The notes under the pieces: generated by a model | The model's input: the letters and a program-made list of their open reading frames with translations, nothing else | Database searches by the model: none | What the model was told of the DNA's origin: nothing | Translations under genes and position numbers: made by a program | NCBI RefSeq assembly: GCF_009913235.1 | Contig: NZ_CP047897.1 | Coordinates: forward strand, 3,719,001 to 3,783,000 | DNA length: 64,000 nt | Direction: 5' to 3' | Source of the DNA: Nibribacter ruber | GTDB lineage: Bacteria; Bacteroidota; Bacteroidia; Cytophagales; Hymenobacteraceae | In this document: in pieces, positions 18,749-25,744 of the stretch | How positions within the stretch are numbered: the first letter of the stretch is position 1 | Layout of the letters: every line of letters starts with the position of its first letter

Positions 18749-19432
18749 ATGGCAGAAAAGGTTCTGGAGGCGGTTGGCCTGAATAAGTATTTCTATGACC
18801 CGGCTAAGTTTCAGGTCCTGAGCAACGTCTCGTTCAGCATCACGCACGGCGAGTTTGTGTCAGTGGTGGGCAAGTCTGGCTGCGGCAAGTCCACGCTGCT
18901 CTACATCCTCTCCACCATGGACACCGACTATGAGGGCCAACTCTATCTGGACGGCGAGCTCATGAGTGACCGAACGCCCAAGCAACTGGCCCAGATCAGG
19001 AATGAGAAGATTGGTTTCGTGTTTCAGTTTCATTACCTCATTCAGGAGTTTAGCGTGCTGCGCAACGTCATGCTGCCGGGCATTAAACTGGGCAAATACC
19101 CGGTGCAGGAAGTAGAAGACCGGGCCATGGGCTACCTGAAGACGCTGGGCGTAGACGATCAGGCGCTCAAAATGCCCAACCAGCTAAGCGGTGGCCAGAA
19201 GCAGCGGGTGGCCATTGCCCGCGCCCTCATCAATGACCCCGTTTTGATCATGGGCGATGAACCCACCGGCAACCTGGACAAGAAGAACTCAGACATCGTG
19301 TTTGACATCTTTCAGGAACTCTGCCAGGAAAAGAAACAGACCCTGCTCATTGTCTCGCATGACCCTGACTTTGCCCAGCGCACTGACCGGACCATTGAGA
19401 TGGAAGACGGCAAAATCATCAGCGGCCATTGA
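18749..19432 (+). CDS. ABC transporter ATP-binding protein, LolD/MacB type
   Basis: A 227-residue ATPase with all motifs: Walker [10 protein letters not shown] (near 41-49), Q-loop [10 protein letters not shown] (near 90), signature LSGGQKQR (near 145-152), Walker [13 protein letters not shown] (near 166-177) and an H-loop VSHD. The [10 protein letters not shown] form is typical of the MacB/LolD/FtsE group. It starts 5 bases after the permease stop and closes a three-gene tripartite export operon. Confidence 0.95.
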   Translation: MAEKVLEAVGLNKYFYDPAKFQVLSNVSFSITHGEFVSVVGKSGCGKSTLLYILSTMDTDYEGQLYLDGELMSDRTPKQLAQIRNEKIGFVFQFHYLIQEFSVLRNVMLPGIKLGKYPVQEVEDRAMGYLKTLGVDDQALKMPNQLSGGQKQRVAIARALINDPVLIMGDEPTGNLDKKNSDIVFDIFQELCQEKKQTLLIVSHDPDFAQRTDRTIEMEDGKIISGH

Positions 19433-19445
19433 TTCAATCTAAAAC

Positions 19446-19483
19446 CGTTTTTGGCCTTTTTTCTGGAAAATAAGCCAAAAACG
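19446..19483. repeat. 38-bp intergenic palindrome, copy 8
   Basis: Copy with CTGG centre, 13 bases after the stop of the ABC ATPase gene, at a convergent junction with the SIMPL gene. It could serve as the operon terminator. Confidence 0.92.
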
Positions 19484-19528
19484 GAATCAAGCTTATGGAC
19501 TTTTCTGTGTCATGCTCATCGTGGTTCT

Positions 19529-20269
19529 TTATTTAAGCCGGTATTCCACTTGCAGGGTTCTGCTAAGGTAGACGTTGCCGTAGTTGAGAGTGATTCTGGA
19601 GTTGGCGGCGGCGTCTGTGGCCATACGAGACTCAGCTTGCACGGCCACAGGGCCACCGTAATTCTGGGGTTGCAGGGGCAGTTCTACATTGGCCACCCTT
19701 AGGATTTCTTTGTCAGACAATCCCATCTTTTTTACAAGTTTGTCTGCCAGAGCGTTGGCGCTGGTGAGGGCTTTTTGGTAGGCTTCGTGGCTAAGGCTGT
19801 CTACCTTGCTGTGGGCGTAGGAAAGATTCCCAATGGTGACGCTTTCATTAGTAAGCAGTGCAGGATACAATTCTTCCAGTACCGCTAGTTTTCTTATTTT
19901 CAAAGAGATTGACAAGAAAGATCTGTAGCCTAAGAACACGTTGGAATTGTTCTGCCACCCGTATTCCTTCCCTTGGTTGATTGAGGTGGTAAGAATGTCT
20001 TCAGGCGCTATCTTATATGTTTTGAACAGCTTATTCAATGCCTCAGACTTGTCCAGCAGACACTGCTTTGACTTGGTGATGTCCTTGTCCAGACACTGTA
20101 GTTGTAAAGTAATGCTGGCTTCATCTGGCAGGGTGGAAACCTCTCCGGTGGCATTTAGAATCATGGTTCGGCCGCGGTCATTGCTGGCAACGCCGCCGGT
20201 ACTGGTGTCACAGGACTGGTGCAGGAAAGCAAGCGCGCACAGGCACATTAGGTGGAGGAGCGTTTTCAT
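19529..20269 (-). CDS. SIMPL (DUF541) domain lipoprotein
   Basis: A 246-residue protein with a lipoprotein signal ending at QSCDTS (Cys near residue 20). The mature part is a SIMPL/DUF541 domain: GEVSTLPDEASITLQLQCL near 43-60 and ALADKLVKKMGL near 175-186 are typical. The domain forms periplasmic or outer-membrane oligomers in other bacteria; its biochemical role is not established. It is convergent with the ABC operon. No operon partner. Confidence 0.88.
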   Translation of the reverse strand: MKTLLHLMCLCALAFLHQSCDTSTGGVASNDRGRTMILNATGEVSTLPDEASITLQLQCLDKDITKSKQCLLDKSEALNKLFKTYKIAPEDILTTSINQGKEYGWQNNSNVFLGYRSFLSISLKIRKLAVLEELYPALLTNESVTIGNLSYAHSKVDSLSHEAYQKALTSANALADKLVKKMGLSDKEILRVANVELPLQPQNYGGPVAVQAESRMATDAAANSRITLNYGNVYLSRTLQVEYRLK

Positions 20270-20505
20270 GGCGTAAGGATGAGTTTTTGGATAGATAGGA
20301 TGCAGCTTATACGGGTTGCGGTTCTTTTTGGCCTGTGCCTTTACGCCGGTAAGGACGCGTGCGGTTGAACGCGCCCAGGCTTTTATTGCTATAGAATAAG
20401 CGTACCTTTACAACGAACTGCTGCCTGCCAAAACTATTTTCTCATTAGGCAGTTACTTTAAAAATCTCCCCCTAAACGTAAGGTCGCCGTAACCCTATTT
20501 CAATC

Positions 20506-20943
20506 ATGCGTCTAGATGCAAAGAATTCCTTTGACCGAACCTTTTATGTGGTGGAATACAAGCCTGCGCTCAACTTGATAGACACGCACTGGGAAGGATA
20601 TGCCTCTTTGCATGATCTGAAGACTGCTTGTGAGGTAGGGTTGCAAATTTTGGAAACCACGCACTGCCCCTACAAGCTAAATGACAACAGCGCCCTCTCT
20701 GGCCCCTGGAGCGAGGCGGTGAGCTGGCTGGAAGACAACTGGCTGCCCAGAGCCATGCAAGCCGGTCTCAAATACCTGGCTCACGTGGCCAATGAGCATA
20801 CATTCAGTGAAGTGGCCGGTGAGGTCATGCACATCAGTAAGATTGGCCAAGAGCTGAAATACCGCATGTTCTTCAAAAGAGAAGAAGCCATTGAATGGTT
20901 GCAGTCTTGCCAGGCCGTAGAGGCCGCGCAGGTTCTTACGTAA
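20506..20943 (+). CDS. Unknown protein, possibly SpoIIAA-like (STAS/SEC14 fold)
   Basis: A 145-residue soluble protein without signal peptide or membrane segments. It begins with a short strand and ends with a FFKREEAIEWL helix, and the overall strand-helix pattern recalls the SpoIIAA-like (STAS/SEC14) small proteins common in Hymenobacteraceae. No catalytic motif is evident. Of its two neighbours, the SIMPL gene is divergent and the MscS gene convergent, so it is monocistronic. The 236-base upstream gap holds a TACCTTTA near-match to a -7 box at 20403-20410 and a possible half copy of the 38-bp palindrome around 20333-20347. Confidence 0.55.
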   Translation: MRLDAKNSFDRTFYVVEYKPALNLIDTHWEGYASLHDLKTACEVGLQILETTHCPYKLNDNSALSGPWSEAVSWLEDNWLPRAMQAGLKYLAHVANEHTFSEVAGEVMHISKIGQELKYRMFFKREEAIEWLQSCQAVEAAQVLT

Positions 20944-20953
20944 AGCTCCTTTC

Positions 20954-20991
20954 CGTTTTTAGGCTGTTTTCCCAGAAATACGCCAAAAACG
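20954..20991. repeat. 38-bp intergenic palindrome, copy 9
   Basis: Copy with CCAG centre at a convergent junction, 10 bases after the stop codon of the plus-strand gene and 27 bases from the MscS stop. Confidence 0.9.
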
Positions 20992-21018
20992 ACATTTGCC
21001 AAGGTATAGGGTTCCTTC

Positions 21019-22086
21019 TTAATTGGCCTCGGGTGGCTGCGGCACTACCAACACGGTGCGCGTAGGGTAGGCAAACTCAATTCCCCGGTTCTGGAACTCC
21101 TCAAAAATCCTGAAATTAATGTTCTGGTGAATGTTCATGTACTTGGTATAGTCTGAGTCCAGGATGTTGTACACCACGTCATAGGTGAGGCTGGAGTCCT
21201 CATACTTGGCAAAATGGGCGCGGTCAAACACCACCGGCTGCTGTTCCTCTACAATGGACTTGATCAGGTCTGGAATGGCCTTGAGGTTCTCCAAGGAGGT
21301 TTGGTAGGTCACGCCCAGCTTAAACTCCACCCGCCGTTTCTGCATGCGCTTGTAGTTGTGAATACGCGAATCTGTGAGGTCACTGTTAGAAAACACCAGC
21401 TGCTCGCCACTAATGCTCTGCACCCGCGTGGTCTTGAGGCCAATGTAGTCTACGGTGCCGCTCTTGTCATCAATCACAATAAAATCGCCGGTCTCAAAGG
21501 GGCGGTCAAAGAAAATCACGAAGTAGTTGAACACATCGCCAAGAATATTCTGCGCCGCCAGGGCCACCGCAATACCGCCAATGCCCAGACCCGTGATGAC
21601 CGTGGTGACGTTGTAGCCCATGTTGTCAAACAAGAACACCAGGCCAATGATCCAGATGAAGACGTTGATGATGAGCATGAGGCCGCCCAGCTGCTTTACC
21701 TTATCTTCGCCGCGTTCCTGCTTGCGCACATAGGACTGCAACAACACCAGAATAGTAGCCGAAAATAGCCTGATGAGCAGAAACGTGATGGCCACGGTGG
21801 TAGCTACCCTGATTACGTTTTCGCCTTCCTTGGAAAACCTTAGGTACGTCAGGCCCATGTACACCACGGCAAAGTAGAAGGCCGGCACCACAAACCGCTC
21901 CACGCTGTGCACAATGAAATCATCAAATGAAGTGGTGGTGCGCTTGGCCCACCGCATGAGGCGCTGCAGAATAATGCTCTTGAAGAACCTGACCAACAGC
22001 CAGCCGATGAAGATGATGGCCGCCGCTATGATATAATCCTGTACTGTGTTGTGGTAATAGACTCTCTGCAAAAACGATTGATCCAT
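21019..22086 (-). CDS. MscS-family mechanosensitive ion channel
   Basis: A 355-residue inner-membrane protein with four N-terminal transmembrane segments and the pore-lining helix GLGIGGIAVALAAQNILGDV (near 165-184) that defines the MscS family, then the FDRPFETGDFI beta domain. It gates on membrane tension and releases solutes on osmotic downshock. I use the ATG at 22084-22086 (MDQSFL); an in-frame GTG 39 bases upstream lies in the stem of a terminator-like hairpin and would add an implausible hydrophobic leader. Confidence 0.93.
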   Translation of the reverse strand: MDQSFLQRVYYHNTVQDYIIAAAIIFIGWLLVRFFKSIILQRLMRWAKRTTTSFDDFIVHSVERFVVPAFYFAVVYMGLTYLRFSKEGENVIRVATTVAITFLLIRLFSATILVLLQSYVRKQERGEDKVKQLGGLMLIINVFIWIIGLVFLFDNMGYNVTTVITGLGIGGIAVALAAQNILGDVFNYFVIFFDRPFETGDFIVIDDKSGTVDYIGLKTTRVQSISGEQLVFSNSDLTDSRIHNYKRMQKRRVEFKLGVTYQTSLENLKAIPDLIKSIVEEQQPVVFDRAHFAKYEDSSLTYDVVYNILDSDYTKYMNIHQNINFRIFEEFQNRGIEFAYPTRTVLVVPQPPEAN

Positions 22087-22111
22087 AGAAGGGGAATTGT
22101 AGGAAAGGCAT

Positions 22112-22150
22112 AAAAAAACCGCCACCCAGTTTTACGCAACGGGTGACGGT
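22112..22150 (-). terminator. Terminator-like hairpin in the mscS leader
   Basis: On the minus strand ACCGTCACCC and GGGTGGCGGT form a 10-base stem with one mismatch and a 13-base loop, followed by seven T. The T-run ends 25 bases before the mscS ATG. It resembles an intrinsic terminator or an attenuator. Confidence 0.65.
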
Positions 22151-22248
22151 AGAAGTTATACGGAAAAAGACTATTGTTCCTGATTAAAATTTATGAGACT
22201 TAAAGAGTTAATACGCTGGTTATACTTAATCCTTTACACTTTTCATTT

Positions 22249-22626
22249 TTAGTCTGTACCGAGTTCAATCTTTAATTTTACTATTTCACCAGCCTTGAAA
22301 TCAACAGTGTCATTAAGTGTGTAAAAACCTATAAAAGTAGTTTTGAGTGTGTACTTTCCGGGAGGAAGGTGACCAAATTTGAATATCCCGTCCTTCCCGC
22401 AAGTACTGCTAAATGCGTATTGCTCATTTTCAATGGTTACTTGGGCTCCTTTTATTCCCAGGTGATAGTCAAGGTCTAAGACCTTTCCGGAAACAAAGGC
22501 GGTGGCAGTATCCATTATGCCAGTTCTCATAACTGCTAGCCTGTTGCCGTTCTGCCACCTAATGGTTTTTGGGCTGCAGTTACTATTAAGCAGAGCAACA
22601 AATATCAGTAGCATGTACAATCTCAT
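22249..22626 (-). CDS. Small lipoprotein with carboxypeptidase-regulatory-like domain
   Basis: A 125-residue protein. The start at 22626 gives a tight lipoprotein signal (MRLYMLLIFVALL, Cys near residue 18); an in-frame ATG at 22650 would overlap the upstream stop. The mature part is a single carboxypeptidase-regulatory-like (prealbumin) beta sandwich: GKVLDLDYHLGIKGAQVTI, then GKDGIFKFGHLPPGKYTLK. Such domains are often the plug-side extension of TonB-dependent receptors, but here it stands alone on a lipid anchor. It follows the NTF2-like gene closely, so the two are probably cotranscribed. Role unknown. Confidence 0.75.
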   Translation of the reverse strand: MRLYMLLIFVALLNSNCSPKTIRWQNGNRLAVMRTGIMDTATAFVSGKVLDLDYHLGIKGAQVTIENEQYAFSSTCGKDGIFKFGHLPPGKYTLKTTFIGFYTLNDTVDFKAGEIVKLKIELGTD

Positions 22627-22649
22627 GGAAGAATAAGAAGTAAAAGACA

Positions 22650-23159
22650 CTACTTCTTGGCTTTGGACGCTTGAGCGGCTTTCATGTCGCAGCCTTCTTT
22701 GCGGCGCGTGTCTGTGATGGAGAAGATTTTCCAGCCGTCTTGTGAGCGGTACAGTTGGAAGGCGTCTACGCCGCAGTGGCTGAACGTGTCGCCTACGTAC
22801 AGGGCATAGTCACACCAGAGCGTGGCGAAGTCTCCGTCCAGGTGAACTTGCACGTTCCAGATGCCTTCGTCCAGCATTTTTTCATGCTTCTGGCCCACCA
22901 TCTCAATGAATTTCTGCATGGGCGTTTCGCGCAATTGCACCACGCCGTCTTTGCCCATCGCTACAGACTGCAATCTGGCTCCCGGGGCCAGCACAGATTT
23001 AGAAAGCGTGCTGTCGCTTTGGCGCATGCCGTCAAAAAACTTGACCACCGCCGCTTCTACGGCTTTGGCGTCTTGTGAAGCTGGTGCGGCTTTTTTAGTC
23101 TGGGCCGAAGCAGTAAAGCTCAGTACCGCCAGGGTGAGGAAAAGTAAGAAATGACGCAT
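22650..23159 (-). CDS. Secreted NTF2-like (DUF4440/SnoaL-type) protein
   Basis: A 169-residue protein with a signal peptide (cleavage after ASA near residue 19) followed by an NTF2-like cone fold: AVVKFFDGMRQSD helix at the start, a LWCDYALYVGD strand pair and a GWKIFSITDTRR C-terminal strand. DUF4440-type proteins are small periplasmic ligand-binding or enzyme-like proteins without a shared activity. It lies between the prealbumin-like lipoprotein and a membrane protein of unknown function on the same strand. Confidence 0.8.
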   Translation of the reverse strand: MRHFLLFLTLAVLSFTASAQTKKAAPASQDAKAVEAAVVKFFDGMRQSDSTLSKSVLAPGARLQSVAMGKDGVVQLRETPMQKFIEMVGQKHEKMLDEGIWNVQVHLDGDFATLWCDYALYVGDTFSHCGVDAFQLYRSQDGWKIFSITDTRRKEGCDMKAAQASKAKK

Positions 23160-23201
23160 CTTTTGTGTAGTTAGGAGTTAAACGCTTAGAATGAAGGAGT
23201 A

Positions 23202-23741
23202 CTACTTTGGGGTAACCTTTTTCCATTCGCCCTTCGTGAAAAACACATTACCGAATTTAGGCGACCAGAACACGTAATAAAATGGGTCATACCTGCTGTA
23301 CAAGGTAGGTTTATTTTCAATGATATGGCTTCGGGGTTCTTGTATAGAAATCACTATTCTGGGCTTTTGGTAGGCTTCCAGGAAAGAGACGGTTCCTTTG
23401 TATGTCTTGAGGATTCGTTCGTTGTCAGTCTCATAAAAGTAAATGGAATCGTTGGGTTTGATTTCAAAACGATAATGCTGGTACTGCCAATCGGCTTGTT
23501 TGCCCGGGGCCTTAGTTCTATCAACCACGTACTGGCCATAGACATCGTCCCTGCTTAATTCTGATTTCCCAAATATCCGTTGCAGGGTGAACACTACCAG
23601 CACCAAACCAAGTAAGCCAGTCCAGAGCACCCCCAGCAGTTGAAAGTAAAATGCTTTTCTGGTGACTAAACCCAAAATGAAGAGCACCAGCGAGGCAGGC
23701 AGAAAAATGAATGTGAAAAGCAAGTTAAACCCAAACCCCAT
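23202..23741 (-). CDS. Unknown membrane protein, two N-terminal TM segments
   Basis: A 179-residue protein. Two hydrophobic segments (about 5-25 and 31-53) precede a roughly 125-residue soluble part rich in Tyr, Phe and beta-strand pattern, without Cys or obvious catalytic residues. I do not recognise the family. The soluble part could be periplasmic or cytoplasmic. It is on the same strand as the NTF2-like gene, 42 bases upstream of it, so may share its transcript. Confidence 0.6.
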   Translation of the reverse strand: MGFGFNLLFTFIFLPASLVLFILGLVTRKAFYFQLLGVLWTGLLGLVLVVFTLQRIFGKSELSRDDVYGQYVVDRTKAPGKQADWQYQHYRFEIKPNDSIYFYETDNERILKTYKGTVSFLEAYQKPRIVISIQEPRSHIIENKPTLYSRYDPFYYVFWSPKFGNVFFTKGEWKKVTPK

Positions 23742-23783
23742 GCATTGGCCCAGTAAGTGTGCGTGTCAAGTGTTTTCTTCCTA

Positions 23784-24386
23784 TTAAATCAACACCAACT
23801 TATCATGCAACAGCGCCCGCAGTTCTGGCGGCAACCCGAAGTGCGTGTCCATAAAATCGTCCAGGATTTGGCGGGTGTGCGGCGAGATGAGTTCCTGCAT
23901 CTGCTCCAGGGCTTCGTCAGAAATCATGTAAGGCAGGTAACCGTACACCAAGTCAGGGCCGTCGCATTGGGCATAAATTTGGTACTCAGAACAGGCCTGG
24001 CGGGGTTTGCCGGTAACCAGGCAATGGGAGAGCCAATTATCCAGATTCAGAGGATTGGGCAGGCTGAGTAGGGCCTCGCGGCGGGCCACTAAATCTACGT
24101 GCTGGGCAAAGAAAGCCTCAATGCGAGCTTTGGAGTCTACAGACAATTCTTCGCGTAGTTTCTGGGCGCAGGTAAGGCACATGGCATACTCAAAGATGAC
24201 ATCCTGTAGGTTAGCCTCGGGATAATTCTTAATTGATTTCTCCACTAGGTAGGCCGTGCCGTCTTGGCGCAAAGGGCAGTCACACGTTAGACAAGTCTGG
24301 AACGGCTGTCCCGTGCCCATGGACTGGAACAAGGCCGGAACCGGTTCAAACTCGTGCTCAATGTGTAAAGGTGGTAGGGCATCCAT
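23784..24386 (-). CDS. Unknown cytoplasmic protein with CxxC clusters
   Basis: A 200-residue protein starting at the ATG at 24384-24386. Longer versions of the frame read through the adjacent 38-bp palindrome and should not be used. Cysteines cluster as CLTCDCP (near 31-37) and CLTC (near 70-73), with single Cys at about 120 and 131, so a zinc-ribbon or metal site is plausible. The C-terminal third is acidic and helical. No signal peptide and no recognised domain. Divergent from the amidase gene. Confidence 0.65.
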   Translation of the reverse strand: MDALPPLHIEHEFEPVPALFQSMGTGQPFQTCLTCDCPLRQDGTAYLVEKSIKNYPEANLQDVIFEYAMCLTCAQKLREELSVDSKARIEAFFAQHVDLVARREALLSLPNPLNLDNWLSHCLVTGKPRQACSEYQIYAQCDGPDLVYGYLPYMISDEALEQMQELISPHTRQILDDFMDTHFGLPPELRALLHDKLVLI

Positions 24387-24444
24387 GGGCAAAGAAGCTA
24401 GAAGAGCCAAGGTACAAACTCTAACCGCGCAGCACAAGCCCCTT

Positions 24445-24482
24445 TGTTTTTGGCCTGTTTTCCAAGAAACAGGCCAAAAACG
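24445..24482. repeat. 38-bp intergenic palindrome, copy 10
   Basis: Copy between divergent genes, with a C-to-T change at its first base. The centre is CCAAG. It sits in the upstream region shared by the CxxC protein and the amidase. Confidence 0.9.
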
Positions 24483-24585
24483 CAAGTCAAGCCGTATAGG
24501 CAGGGAGAAAGCTGGTGGATTTTTCTAGACAAAACTGGGAGAAGTGACAGCGGCTTTCCATCTTTGGTACTTTCCTGACGCTACT

Positions 24586-25572
24586 ATGAAACATTCCCTC
24601 CACCGCCTGGCGCTGTTCTGCCTGTTTGCCCTCACCCTGGCTGCCTGTGCTAAACACCCGTACACCGATACCAACAAAGCCTATAAAAAACAGGTGAAAG
24701 CCCTGGCCAAAAGCCTGCAGCAAACGCCCGTCACCAGCCCCGGCGAAGACTCTCTCAAGCAAGGCGACTACTGGGTAGGGACCACCAATTTTAGTTTACG
24801 CAAGCCCAACTACGTGGTCATCCACCATACGGCCCAGGACTCTACCGCCCAAACGCTTAAGACCTTTACCCTGCCCAGAACGCAGGTGAGCGCGCACTAT
24901 GTCATTGGCCGGGACGGGAAGGTGTACCATATGCTCAATGACTACCTGCGGGCCTGGCACGGCGGCAGCGGCCGCTGGGGCAACAACACTGACCTGAACT
25001 CGTCCTCCATTGGCATTGAGCTGGACAACAACGGCACAGAACCCTTCCAGGAGGCGCAAATAGAGAGCCTGTTGCAGGTGCTGGCCAACTTGAAGAAAAC
25101 GCACCGCATCCCCACCGAGAACTTTATTGGCCACTCAGACATAGCGCCCACCCGCAAAAACGATCCTAGCCGCATCTTCCCCTGGAAGCGCCTGGCCCAG
25201 GCCGGCTACGGTGTCTGGTATGACGAGGCCGAAGTGGAGAAACTGATCCTAGAGGAGAAACTGGTAAAGGACACGCTGGCCCAAGACTCGGCGCTGGCCC
25301 TGGTCTTGATCACGCCGCAGAAGCCAGACGTGCTGCCCACCAAACTCTCTGACAGCCTGTCTACCGCTACCCAAGTGGATTCTGCCTACCTGGTACCGGC
25401 CTCGTTTAACCCCAAAGTGGCCCTGCGCGTGATTGGCTTTGACACCAAAGACCTGTCGGCGGCCCTACGGGCGTTCAAGCTGCATTTTATTCAGACAGAC
25501 GTGAATGGCGTGCTCACAGATTATGACAGAAAAGTGCTGTATTACCTGTACCGGAAGTTCCTGGATTTGTAA
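24586..25572 (+). CDS. N-acetylmuramoyl-L-alanine amidase lipoprotein (AmiD-like)
   Basis: A 328-residue lipoprotein. The ATG at 24586 begins MKHSLHRLALFCLFALTLAA with the lipobox Cys near residue 22. The amidase_2 domain spans about 70-225: zinc His in YVVIHHTA (near 77-84), IGIELDNN with the expected catalytic-type Glu (near 145-152), and GHSDIAPTRKNDP (near 186-198) carrying further ligands. The last 60 residues (ALRAFKLHF, LYRKFLDL) look like a degenerate peptidoglycan-binding module. It would cleave the amide bond between muramic acid and stem peptide, probably at the outer membrane. It lies upstream of the PBP1A gene. Confidence 0.92.
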   Translation: MKHSLHRLALFCLFALTLAACAKHPYTDTNKAYKKQVKALAKSLQQTPVTSPGEDSLKQGDYWVGTTNFSLRKPNYVVIHHTAQDSTAQTLKTFTLPRTQVSAHYVIGRDGKVYHMLNDYLRAWHGGSGRWGNNTDLNSSSIGIELDNNGTEPFQEAQIESLLQVLANLKKTHRIPTENFIGHSDIAPTRKNDPSRIFPWKRLAQAGYGVWYDEAEVEKLILEEKLVKDTLAQDSALALVLITPQKPDVLPTKLSDSLSTATQVDSAYLVPASFNPKVALRVIGFDTKDLSAALRAFKLHFIQTDVNGVLTDYDRKVLYYLYRKFLDL

Positions 25573-25623
25573 TTCTGGCGGTGGCCAAAGGCCATAGTGG
25601 CCAGGCCCGGGGCGGGTAGCCTC

Positions 25624-25661
25624 CGTTTTTGGCCTATTTTCTGGAAAACAGCCCGTAAACG
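25624..25661. repeat. 38-bp intergenic palindrome, copy 11
   Basis: Copy with CTGG centre between two plus-strand genes, 52 bases after the amidase stop codon. The right arm carries GTAAACG in place of AAAAACG. Confidence 0.9.
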
Positions 25662-25695
25662 GAACGGCAACTTCGCGAAAGCCAACACTTTCCTG

Positions 25696-25703
25696 TAACT
25701 TTG
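25696..25703 (+). promoter_or_regulatory. Candidate -7 box for the PBP1A gene
   Basis: TAACTTTG is a perfect TAnnTTTG match 42 bases before the ATG of the penicillin-binding protein gene. No TTG was found at the usual -33 distance. Confidence 0.45.
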
Positions 25704-25744
25704 CACGTTGTTGAATTCGTAGCTGAGCGCTGCGTCCTTACCGC

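Noticed and set aside
20333-20350. A 23rd repeat copy in the SIMPL upstream region (TTTTTGGCCTGT stretch)
   Set aside because: Only half of one arm is similar and no complementary arm is present, so it is at most a relic.
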